Position numbers and translations under genes: made by a program. A model generated the notes under the pieces. That model saw only the letters and a program-made list of their open reading frames with translations, did not search any database and was not told the origin of the DNA. 5,946 nt of DNA from assembly GCA_964498725.1 (NCBI GenBank), contig CAZCHS010000149.1, forward strand, positions 1 to 5,946, in the 5' to 3' direction. Below are positions 1 through 5,852 of this stretch, one piece after another. The DNA is from JAFGTP01 sp964498725 (GTDB taxonomy: Bacteria; Fidelibacterota; UBA2242; JAFGTP01). Numbering within the stretch: position 1 is the stretch's first letter; each line of letters begins with the position of its first letter.

Positions 1-2504
1 GTTTCATTGATAAAAGCCTTTTTGCCGGGAAATTTTTCCAGTTCCGCGTCAAAATTACCTTTGCCAAATTCCGCCACACAGGCCATGGCTTTTTTCTTGA
101 CACCAATATGGCCAAAGACCATATCATTGACACCGGATGCCATTTTATTGTAAGCGCCGTCAAATTTTTCCACATCTATTTTTACATCGATATCACCGAG
201 GTCGTGTTCCGTTGACATGTGGTTCATTTCAGAAATAAGTTCATTCAAAATATTCCTGGTGGATTCCACGGCATTATTAATTTTACCAAACGCCTCGGCA
301 TTTTGTTTTGTATCTTCATCGGATTCCGGCAACGTAAGTTCAAGTTCCAAATCACCTTTTGCCATTTTTGCAAGATTTTCATTTAAACCTTCAACTGCTT
401 CGTCTTGAAAAGCGGCAATTTTTTTTGTCACAGCGGCTGCTTTTTTAACAGCAGTCTGATCATTAATAACTTCCAATGCGCCGATTGTTTTATCGTTCTG
501 GTCTTTGATCGGTACTCCGGAGTATGCGATTTCAAGGTCCATTCCATTGGGATGGGCATCAGTTTCCCTGTAGGATTTTTGTCCGCTACTCATAGCCTGG
601 GAGCAGGCACAATTCTGGGTTTTGCAATCAGATGTTTTAAATTGCTCATAACATTTTTTGCCTTTTAGTTGCTCAGCTGTTGTACCCAGAAGTTCCAACC
701 CTGCATTATTCATATATCGAATGGAATAATCGTTATCAATTATCATAATCGGTGCCGGAACAGAGTTAATATGGCCGACAAGTGTATCTACCAGTGTATT
801 TACGCCACTAATAATCTTATTATAATCACCGTGAAATTTTGATGCGTCACCACTAATTTCAAGATCGCCTCTTATTGAGGCATCTACCAACATCATGGCT
901 TCCGCACCCAATCCGTTAATTGCATCAATACACATATTCAAATTATTCTTAATTTCATTGAAATCACCTGCATAATCATCGGTAATCTTTTCCGGTATGT
1001 CGCCTTTGCTAATGCGGTCGATATATTCCGCGGAAACATTCAACGGCCCGATGATAGCATCAAGGGTTTCGTTGAATCCATTTATAAGGCCTTTATAAGA
1101 ACCTGCAAACTTTTCTGCATCACCTCTGACATCTAGTTTTCCATCAGTGGCAGCATTGGTTAACATTTTTGTTTCATCGGTTAAGTCATCAAGTACATTA
1201 ATACACATATTCAGATTGTTTTTAATTTCATTGAAATCACCTTTGTATTCATCGGTGATCTTTTCGGGAATATCGCCTTTACTGATACGGTCCACATATT
1301 CCGCTGTAACATTAATGGGCGCCACAAAAGCATTGATCAATTCATTCAGGCCTTTGAGCAGATCCTGAAAATCAATAACCACTGCCAGCGGATCAGCGCG
1401 GGAGTCCAGCCGTCCGTTGACAACATCTTCCACCAGGCCTTTGATCTGCTGAATAACCTGGGTAATGCTCTTCTGAATGCTGGAAGCCAGAAAAAAGGCC
1501 AGGGCGACAAAAATAATACCAATGATGACTGCGAGCATGACAATCGCATTTCTCAGTTCATTGACCGGTTGATCCACTTCCGCCTTATCGATTTCGGCAA
1601 TAATAACCCACTTGAAGTCCCCAAGGTCTAAGGGCTGGTAAGATGAGAGTACATCATTTCCATTGTAGTCCTTAATAATTTCCGTACCGGATTTTCCGGC
1701 CAGGGCTTCTTTGACTGCTTTGGTATCCACACCATTGGCCTGAACAGTTCCTTCAAAGGAAGCTTGGACCGAGTGTCCGGTGGGATCGAGAAAGGAGTCC
1801 GAGCGCATCCGTTTATCGGAACCCACCAGGTAGGTTTCCCCGGTTTCCCCCATGCCTTCCCGCTGCTGCATCATATTATTGATGGCGGTCAGCCCGATCT
1901 GGTAGACCAGTACACCTTCCAGTCTTCCCTCCGGATTAATAATCGGAGTGGAGACAAAAGAAGCCGGTTCATCGGAGACATCATACCATTCAAAATCTGT
2001 CAGCGCTGTCTCTCTTAAACCTTTTTTAAAAGCTTTGCCCAGCGGCGAGCTTGACAACCGGCCGGTTTTTACATTTTTACCCAGGTCGCCTTCTTTGGCT
2101 ACTGTATAGACCACATCTCCTTCAGGGTTGATAAAGAAGAGATCATAATAACCGTAAATATTGGTGTAGATCTCCAGTTTGGGACCGTGCATAGCGTCCC
2201 ATTTTTTCCAGGTGTCGCCGTTTAATCCTTCCTGTTTATAAGCGCTGTTAAAGCGATCCATCGCCATTTGCACGGCGGAATTGGCCGCGTAGACTTCCAC
2301 ATCTCCTTTCCGCTCCTCGAAAAAAGAGGATATTTGTGAATGTTTTATGGCGCGAATGGCCGCGAGTTGGTCGAAAGCGCTCTTTTCCAGGGCTTCGCCG
2401 GACCGGCCAATACTGATGACTGCCAGAATGATCATAGGGATCAAAACGGCCAGTACCAGACTGCCAATCAACTTGGTTTTAATTGTCATGTTCTTAAAAT
2501 TCAT
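1..2504 (-). CDS. Methyl-accepting chemotaxis protein: dCache sensor, poly-HAMP chain and Cys-cluster PAS (C-terminus beyond left edge)
   Basis: The frame is open from ATG at 2504 to the left edge (834 codons, no stop). AAGGAG at 2511-2516, 6 nt upstream, supports this start. Residues 12-32 are a first membrane helix and about 319-341 a second. Between them lies a periplasmic dCache-type sensor with family-typical stretches YGYYDLFFINPEGD (117-130) and GMGETGETYLVGSD (217-230). From about 342 a chain of HAMP-like modules follows, including a 91-residue tandem repeat. A PAS domain sits at about 580-690 with C618, C627, C632 and C634, followed by more HAMP-like modules to the edge. The MCP signalling hairpin that contacts CheA/CheW is not visible and must lie to the left. 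The role is as an inner-membrane chemoreceptor; its ligand is unknown, and I do not see the amino-acid-binding dCache motif. It is the last gene visible in the che operon, 67 nt after the GNAT gene. Family assignment is firm; module boundaries are approximate. Confidence 0.93.
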   Translation of the reverse strand, partial: MNFKNMTIKTKLIGSLVLAVLIPMIILAVISIGRSGEALEKSAFDQLAAIRAIKHSQISSFFEERKGDVEVYAANSAVQMAMDRFNSAYKQEGLNGDTWKKWDAMHGPKLEIYTNIYGYYDLFFINPEGDVVYTVAKEGDLGKNVKTGRLSSSPLGKAFKKGLRETALTDFEWYDVSDEPASFVSTPIINPEGRLEGVLVYQIGLTAINNMMQQREGMGETGETYLVGSDKRMRSDSFLDPTGHSVQASFEGTVQANGVDTKAVKEALAGKSGTEIIKDYNGNDVLSSYQPLDLGDFKWVIIAEIDKAEVDQPVNELRNAIVMLAVIIGIIFVALAFFLASSIQKSITQVIQQIKGLVEDVVNGRLDSRADPLAVVIDFQDLLKGLNELINAFVAPINVTAEYVDRISKGDIPEKITDEYKGDFNEIKNNLNMCINVLDDLTDETKMLTNAATDGKLDVRGDAEKFAGSYKGLINGFNETLDAIIGPLNVSAEYIDRISKGDIPEKITDDYAGDFNEIKNNLNMCIDAINGLGAEAMMLVDASIRGDLEISGDASKFHGDYNKIISGVNTLVDTLVGHINSVPAPIMIIDNDYSIRYMNNAGLELLGTTAEQLKGKKCYEQFKTSDCKTQNCACSQAMSSGQKSYRETDAHPNGMDLEIAYSGVPIKDQNDKTIGALEVINDQTAVKKAAAVTKKIAAFQDEAVEGLNENLAKMAKGDLELELTLPESDEDTKQNAEAFGKINNAVESTRNILNELISEMNHMSTEHDLGDIDVKIDVEKFDGAYNKMASGVNDMVFGHIGVKKKAMACVAEFGKGNFDAELEKFPGKKAFINE
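780..1325 (-). repeat. Two tandem 91-residue HAMP-type repeats inside the MCP gene
   Basis: MCP residues about 394-484 and 485-575 are two copies of the same unit at an exact 273-base period. The best conserved core is residues 405-435 versus 496-526 (bases 1200-1292 and 927-1019). It begins DRISKGDIPEKITD in both copies and differs at only two residues (Glu/Asp and Lys/Ala), while the DNA shows many synonymous changes. Each unit seems to hold two HAMP-like modules. A much more diverged relative (KFDGAYNKMASGVN, residues 780-793) follows the PAS domain. Poly-HAMP chains are known in receptors and in some soluble sensors, where they relay conformational signals. Silent divergence with a conserved protein sequence points to an old duplication under selection. 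Confidence 0.85.
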
Positions 2505-2571
2505 AACCTTCTCCTTTGTTAAACTTTTCTATCCTATACACACTTTGCTATTTTGTACTAATCAGAAAAAC

Positions 2572-2898
2572 TTATCGTGTCCATATATAATTACCTCCCT
2601 GTTCTTTTTTAAATTCCATTTTTTGCCAGAACCGGATAGCTTTAGGCCGTACCCGGTCGGCAATAATTTCCGTATATTTCTGCTTCAGCATTGTAATGGT
2701 GGCTTTGGCGATGCCCTGTCGTTCGAATTCCGGAAAAACCGTAATTGAATGGATGGTCATGCGGTTTCCGTCAATGACGGAGCGGATCTTACCCACACGG
2801 TCTTTTGACCTCTCGATATTAAACCAGCAATAGCGGCTTCTTTGGGAACAATCGCGACAGATCCTGATGTCTTTATGGTTACATTGGTTTTTCATCAT
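2572..2898 (-). CDS. Small GNAT-family N-acetyltransferase with Cys-rich N-terminus
   Basis: A 108-residue protein if it starts at ATG 2898; ATG 2895 is equally possible, and neither has a clear Shine-Dalgarno. An in-frame TTG at 2967 would overlap the upstream gene and is less likely. Residues 47-64 give the GNAT core, beta strand MTIHSITVFPEF then ERQGIA, corresponding to the acetyl-CoA pyrophosphate loop (Q/R-x-x-G-x-G/A). The position three before Gly is Glu59, not the usual Arg/Gln. KAIRFWQKMEF (86-96) matches the typical C-terminal GNAT helix and strand. The N-terminal part is short for the fold and carries C6, C14, C17 and C24, with CRDC a possible metal-binding pair. Substrate unknown. 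It begins 16 nt after the beta-barrel gene and is probably translated from the same message. Family call good, function unknown. Confidence 0.75.
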   Translation of the reverse strand: MMKNQCNHKDIRICRDCSQRSRYCWFNIERSKDRVGKIRSVIDGNRMTIHSITVFPEFERQGIAKATITMLKQKYTEIIADRVRPKAIRFWQKMEFKKEQGGNYIWTR

Positions 2899-2914
2899 AG
2901 TATTTTTAACGGGT

Positions 2915-3714
2915 TCAAAAAGAAAGCCCGAACACCAGAAAAGAGGTCTTCTGGTCGGGATTGACAATATAAGCGGCGCTGTATCTCTCTTTGGATACTG
3001 TGAGTCCGAGATTTACGAGGTTAAACTCAGTATCGACGGTATAAAACCCATTGCCGACACCGGCCACAACCGCGGCGCTCAACTCTTCATGACTATAGAT
3101 CTCATATCCGGCTTCAAAATAGATCGAATTATCCGGATCATTGCCGGCGACATTCATGGCCGCCAGTAAATTCAACTTATTAAAAGTAGCGCTGCCGCTT
3201 AATTCAATAATATGGCCGCCGGTTTCACTGAAATCATCGATCATATCATCACCGGTATAGCCGGGAAAAAAATAATCAGTGATAATGAAAGTAAAATTGT
3301 CGAAAGAAAGAGCCGCATAGAGGTCATTCTCATTGCCCCCGGCAGCGCCGATCACTGACCAGGAACCCCAGGCGCCGATTTCCAGCGGCCCCTGAGTAAA
3401 ACTGATATAGGGCTGAATCGCCGGGGAATTTCCAAAATCACTGCCCCGCCAGACATAGCGGCTAACCGCGTCAGCCCCGAAATCNNNNNNNNNNNNNNNN
3501 NNNNNNNNNNNNNNNNNNNNNNNNNNNNNNNNNNNNNNNNNNNNNNNNNNNNNNNNNNNNNNNNNNNNNNNNNNNNNNNNNNNNTTCCAAAATCACTGCC
3601 CCGCCAGACATAGCGGCTAACCGCGTCAGCCCCGAAATCGAGACTTTCACTATACAAATAATTCCCTGACAATAGCAGGATTACCACAATTATCATGCTT
3701 ATTAATTTCCTCAT
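2915..3714 (-). CDS. Small outer-membrane beta-barrel protein (TorF/gcw_chp-like putative porin), interrupted by an assembly gap
   Basis: ATG at 3714 is preceded by AAGGAG (3722-3727, 7 nt spacing); the GTG at 3717 is too close to that site. The N-terminus MRKLISMIIVVILLLSGN is a signal peptide, with cleavage plausible near YLYS/ES. The mature start has SRYVWRGSDFG, then QPYISFTQGPLEIGAW beyond the gap, a pattern I associate with the TIGR02001/TorF group of outer-membrane proteins. The protein ends FGLSF with a terminal Phe, the usual beta-barrel assembly signal, and shows alternating strand patterns throughout. As given, 100 Ns plus a duplicated 55-bp segment (155 bases, not a multiple of three) break the frame. 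Removing them gives 645 bases and an uninterrupted 214-residue protein. Substrate or partner unknown. Its start site overlaps the stop of the MBL gene's region, so the two are likely coupled. Confidence 0.82.
3430..3639. repeat. Identical 55-bp direct copies flanking the N gap (contig-end overlap)
   Basis: Bases 3430-3484 and 3585-3639 are identical over 55 nt, beginning ttccaaaatcac and ending ccccgaaatc, and each abuts the N run. Both encode DFGADAVSRYVWRGSDFG of the barrel protein. Fifty-five is a common de Bruijn k-mer size, which fits two contigs that end in the same k-mer and were scaffolded without being merged. A genuine tandem duplication is possible, but it would disrupt the gene. 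Confidence 0.9.
3485..3584. other. 100-N scaffold gap
   Basis: Exactly 100 undetermined bases, the conventional placeholder for a gap of unknown size. The sequence on both sides is identical for 55 bases, so the two contig ends overlap and the true gap is most likely absent (negative length). Confidence 0.97.
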
Positions 3715-3725
3715 CACTACACTCC

Positions 3726-4337
3726 TTATTTAATATTTATCGGATACCGGTGAATTTTCTTGATGACTTTCAGACTTTCAGCAATTTTTTGATTGCAGTT
3801 TTCTGTGATCGGCTGTCCATGACCGGGATAGATAGCGTGGACATTATATTTTGATATTTTTTCCAGACATTTGGCAAAGCCCGGTTCATAATTGCCGTCG
3901 GAAAGATTGGTTAACTGAGTATCCCCGGCAAATAATACTCTTTCATTAGGAACATAAAAACAGACGGAATCGGAACTATGCCCGGGGCAGGCAATAGCAA
4001 TTCCATGCTGGTCCGCTATTCGAATCACTTCACCATCTTTAATAAGATTGGTGACACCGGGAACAGATTTGGAAGCGGCATAGACTTTCGGGTTCCAGCG
4101 CTTTCTGATTTTTACGAGGTTAGTGACATGATCGTAATGGTTATGGGTCAGCAGTACCGTCTCAATTTTGGTTTTCCCGACACCGGTGGAAATTTTTTCC
4201 AGTTCAGAAAATAAAACAGGGTCCCGCCCGGCGTCAATCAAGGTGTTAATATCTCCCAAAGTATTCCATTCACCCCGAATAAAATATGCGTTTGAAGTGT
4301 AAGTACGGCTGTTTTGGGTCAGGTTATAAATCTTCAC
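3726..4337 (-). CDS. MBL-fold metallo-hydrolase (glyoxalase II-like)
   Basis: A 203-residue cytoplasmic protein without signal peptide. The metallo-beta-lactamase metal ligands are all present: THNHYDH (H65, H67, D69, H70), PGHSSDS (H120), AGDT (D139) and YPGHGQP (H173). This is the full set for a binuclear metal site as in COG0491-type hydrolases, which act on thioesters, lactones and related esters; the substrate cannot be read from the sequence. The start is GTG at 4337, since there is no ATG nearby, and AGGAAAG inside the end of cheR lies 7 nt upstream. Only 2 nt separate it from the cheR stop, so translational coupling is likely. Its TAA at 3726-3728 overlaps the Shine-Dalgarno of the barrel-protein gene. 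Its position inside a chemotaxis operon is unusual, and a role in signal turnover would be speculation. Confidence 0.9.
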   Translation of the reverse strand: MKIYNLTQNSRTYTSNAYFIRGEWNTLGDINTLIDAGRDPVLFSELEKISTGVGKTKIETVLLTHNHYDHVTNLVKIRKRWNPKVYAASKSVPGVTNLIKDGEVIRIADQHGIAIACPGHSSDSVCFYVPNERVLFAGDTQLTNLSDGNYEPGFAKCLEKISKYNVHAIYPGHGQPITENCNQKIAESLKVIKKIHRYPINIK

Positions 4338-4339
4338 AC

Positions 4340-4942
4340 TTAAACTTTCCTGTATATCTGGCCATCATCACTGATCCTGACAAAATAATTTTTTAATTCC
4401 GACGGCAGCGCCTGAGTCTGTTCCATGGCCAGCAATCCATTGGCTGCCAGAGTTTGATGAAACATCTTGATGACATTCACCCGTTCCTGTGGTTTTAAAT
4501 GCAGCAATACATTTTTACACATTACCAGCGAATACCCGGTTCCCACCGGTTTTAAGGTCAACAGATCATGCCGGTGATAGGTTAACCGGTTCCTGATTTG
4601 ATAGTCAATCTCATAATGCTCTGGTTTGCCGTTTTTTTGAAAATATTTTTCAAAAACCGGTTTGGGAATGCGCTTTAACTGATCGTAGGGATAGACGCCA
4701 TTGGCAATAAATTCGCTAAACAAATTGCTCTTATCAATATCCGTGGCGTCGATCTTCACATTTTTAAAGGCAAAGCGGCCCATATTTTCCGACAGTAAAA
4801 TGGCTAATGTAAAAGGTTCCGGCCCGTGCGCGCAGCCGGCGTCCCATATTTTTACTTCACGCTTTCCCTGTATGATTGGTACAAGATGTTGAACCGCTAA
4901 ATTTATGGTGTGCAAATCACGAAAAAAATATGTAAATGCCAT
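4340..4942 (-). CDS. cheR: CheR-type SAM-dependent methyltransferase, short form lacking the N-terminal helical domain
   Basis: A 200-residue protein whose whole length matches the catalytic part of CheR, which transfers methyl groups from S-adenosylmethionine to receptor glutamates. FTYFFRD (3-9) corresponds to the conserved T-x-FFR entry. IWDAGCAHGPEPFTLAI (32-48) is the SAM-binding motif I (usually SAGCSTGEEPYSLA), DATDID (65-70) is the acidic ribose-binding strand, and CKNVLLHL (142-149) equals the usual CRNVLIYF. Normal CheR is about 270-290 residues; the N-terminal alpha-helical domain that helps dock the receptor methylation helix is absent. ATG 4942 has AGGAG with 9 nt spacing, so the short N-terminus is real and not a mis-called start. 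It follows cheW by 40 nt and precedes the MBL gene by 2 nt. I recall similar short forms beside cheW in delta-proteobacterial-type genomes. Confidence 0.88.
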   Translation of the reverse strand: MAFTYFFRDLHTINLAVQHLVPIIQGKREVKIWDAGCAHGPEPFTLAILLSENMGRFAFKNVKIDATDIDKSNLFSEFIANGVYPYDQLKRIPKPVFEKYFQKNGKPEHYEIDYQIRNRLTYHRHDLLTLKPVGTGYSLVMCKNVLLHLKPQERVNVIKMFHQTLAANGLLAMEQTQALPSELKNYFVRISDDGQIYRKV

Positions 4943-4982
4943 TCTATGCTTCTCCTATAGCTATAGAATTAATTAATATTAA

Positions 4983-5471
4983 CTATGCTACCACCTGGGC
5001 AACTTCTTTTAAATCGCTTTCTGAAAATATTTTTTCCACATTCAAAAGAATAACGACTTTGTCCTTAACATTGGCCATGCCTTTGATGAATTTGGTGTCC
5101 ACATCATGACCCAGCGAGGGAGAATCTTCAATTTCCTGGTCAGCAATGTCCTGCACTTCTTTGACATTATCAACCACAACGCCGATCTGTTCCGATTGCC
5201 CGTCCTTCTCAATCTCCAGGACAATGATACAGGTTTCCTGGGTATCATCAATGGATTCCATGTTAAATTTTGTCCGCAAATCAATCACCGGGTGAATCGT
5301 ACCCCGTAAATTAATAATACCCCGCACGTAATCCGGAGTTCTGGGAACGGCGGTAATTTTCATCAGGCCGATGATCTCCACCACTTTTAAAATTTCAATG
5401 CCATACTCTTCGGGTCCAAGATTAAAGGTTAAATATTTACCGGCTCTTGATACCTTTTGTTCATCGCTCAT
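4983..5471 (-). CDS. cheW: Chemotaxis coupling protein CheW
   Basis: A single-domain 162-residue CheW, the usual length. It bridges chemoreceptors to the CheA kinase in the membrane-associated signalling array. KYLTFNLGPEEYGIEILKV (12-30) is the typical first strand and helix, VPRTPDYVRGIINLRG (42-57) carries the hallmark NLRG with R56, and PVIDLRTKF (61-69) follows. IGVVVDNVKEVQDI (96-109) and a C-terminal VVILLNVEKIF (139-149) complete the double SH3-like fold. The start ATG at 5471 has AGGAGG 5 nt upstream, so the in-frame extension back to 5552 is rejected. It is the first gene of the operon. No cheA is visible in the window. Confidence 0.95.
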   Translation of the reverse strand: MSDEQKVSRAGKYLTFNLGPEEYGIEILKVVEIIGLMKITAVPRTPDYVRGIINLRGTIHPVIDLRTKFNMESIDDTQETCIIVLEIEKDGQSEQIGVVVDNVKEVQDIADQEIEDSPSLGHDVDTKFIKGMANVKDKVVILLNVEKIFSESDLKEVAQVVA

Positions 5472-5491
5472 AAATACCTCCTGTATGATAT

Positions 5492-5520
5492 ATTGGTTTA
5501 ATAAATTTCGAATCACCAAT
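5492..5520 (-). promoter_or_regulatory. Inverted repeat in cheW leader (possible operator or RNA hairpin)
   Basis: attggt at 5492-5497 and accaat at 5515-5520 are perfect inverted copies separated by 17 nt, just upstream of the cheW ribosome binding site (about 5477-5483). They could form a weak leader hairpin or a protein-binding site. With only 6 bp in AT-rich DNA, chance is a real alternative. Confidence 0.25.
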
Positions 5521-5523
5521 GAC

Positions 5524-5580
5524 TTATACCAACTTAGCAAATGATATACCACATTTTTCAGAATTCAGAATAATATCCAT
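5524..5580 (-). CDS. Possible 18-residue small ORF or leader peptide upstream of cheW
   Basis: ATG at 5580 is preceded by AGGAG with 5 nt spacing and encodes MDIILNSEKCGISFAKLV before TAA at 5524-5526. The ribosome binding site is as good as those of the real genes, but the peptide matches nothing I know. It also overlaps the candidate sigma-54 promoter, and both cannot easily be functional in the same transcript. It could be a decayed gene start, a leader peptide or chance. Confidence 0.2.
   Translation of the reverse strand: MDIILNSEKCGISFAKLV
5536..5551 (-). promoter_or_regulatory. Candidate sigma-54 promoter of the cheW operon
   Basis: On the minus strand the 16-mer TGGTATATCATTTGCT fits the sigma-54 pattern TGGCACG-N4-TTGCW. 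It has the invariant GG and GC exactly 10 nt apart and an intact TTGCT, with mismatches at three of the less essential -24 positions. Transcription would start near 5525, giving a leader of about 54 nt before the cheW ATG. No convincing sigma-70 pair or sigma-28 (TAAA-N15-GCCGATAA) promoter was found nearby. No enhancer site was identified. Confidence 0.4.
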
Positions 5581-5723
5581 GAATGCTCCTAAAAGAAATA
5601 ATTCTTTAATAAAGCAAAATGCTAATGAATAAAAATTACTGCCTTATGGTAGGAAAGAATTTCTAAGTTTATTTTTAATCATTTGAATTAGGTTATAATG
5701 ATTTACAAGGGTATTATAATATT
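5581..5723. other. AT-rich intergenic stretch, no gene seen
   Basis: Very AT-rich DNA between the cheW leader and the palindromic repeats. I see no credible ORF on either strand and no tRNA-like structure. Plus-strand TATAAT hexamers occur at about 5694 and 5715, but without acceptable -35 partners. It may hold upstream activator sites for the cheW promoter. Confidence 0.5.
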
Positions 5724-5841
5724 AAGACACTCTGTTTCCCTTTCAGGGAAAGTCTTGATTCAGGACTCTTATCATAGGGCTTCATTTCATTGCGCCCTAT
5801 GCTGGGCTATGTTTCCCCGTTGGGGAAATCGGTATCCTGAA
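5724..5841. repeat. Compound palindromic element: three hairpins and a long-range closing stem
   Basis: Four inverted pairs are visible. TTTCCCT/AGGGAAA (5735-5741 with 5745-5751, TTC loop) is extended by AAGAC/GTCTT (5724-5728 with 5752-5756). CATAGGGC/GCCCTATG (5773-5780 with 5794-5801) has a 13-nt loop. TTTCCCC/GGGGAAA (5812-5818 with 5822-5828) has a GTT loop. TTCAGGA/TCCTGAA (5759-5765 with 5835-5841) encloses the last two hairpins. The first and third hairpins resemble each other. The style (GGC-rich stem, then a TTTCCCC-GTT-GGGGAAA hairpin) resembles dispersed palindromic repeats known in several environmental phyla. It could be a mobile repeat, an RNA, or a terminator-like structure for a gene to the right. 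Confidence 0.6.
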
Positions 5842-5852
5842 GCGCCTTCCCC

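Noticed and set aside
2505..2571. Separate promoter for the MCP (TTAGTA-N17-TATAGG on the minus strand)
   Set aside because: Only 3/6 and 4/6 matches to the -35 and -10 consensus; too weak to call, although a 67-nt gap leaves room for one.
2347..2748. Plus-strand ORFs across the MCP start and the GNAT gene
   Set aside because: They are antisense shadows of well-supported minus-strand genes and have no recognisable motifs.
2911..2930. Hairpin (CGGG...CCCG) at the end of the barrel-protein gene as a terminator
   Set aside because: The stem is short and interrupted, overlaps the stop codon, and is not followed by a proper U-tract; the next gene starts 16 nt after the stop.
2899..2967. TTG start at 2967 for the GNAT gene
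   Set aside because: It would overlap the end of the barrel-protein gene by 53 bases and adds residues with no GNAT similarity; ATG 2898 fits the intergenic gap.
3352..3484. Reading frame continuing from the barrel protein start through the Ns to 3352
   Set aside because: It is an out-of-frame translation of the duplicated 55-mer and following bases caused by the 155-base artefact; the true frame continues to the stop at 2915.
5472..5552. In-frame N-terminal extension of CheW starting at 5552
   Set aside because: ATG 5471 has AGGAGG at ideal spacing and starts a normal-length CheW; the extension has no CheW homology pattern and covers the leader and promoter region.
5690..5725. Plus-strand TATAAT boxes as promoters for a rightward RNA
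   Set aside because: No acceptable -35 elements at 16-18 nt spacing; TATAAT is expected by chance in this AT-rich stretch.
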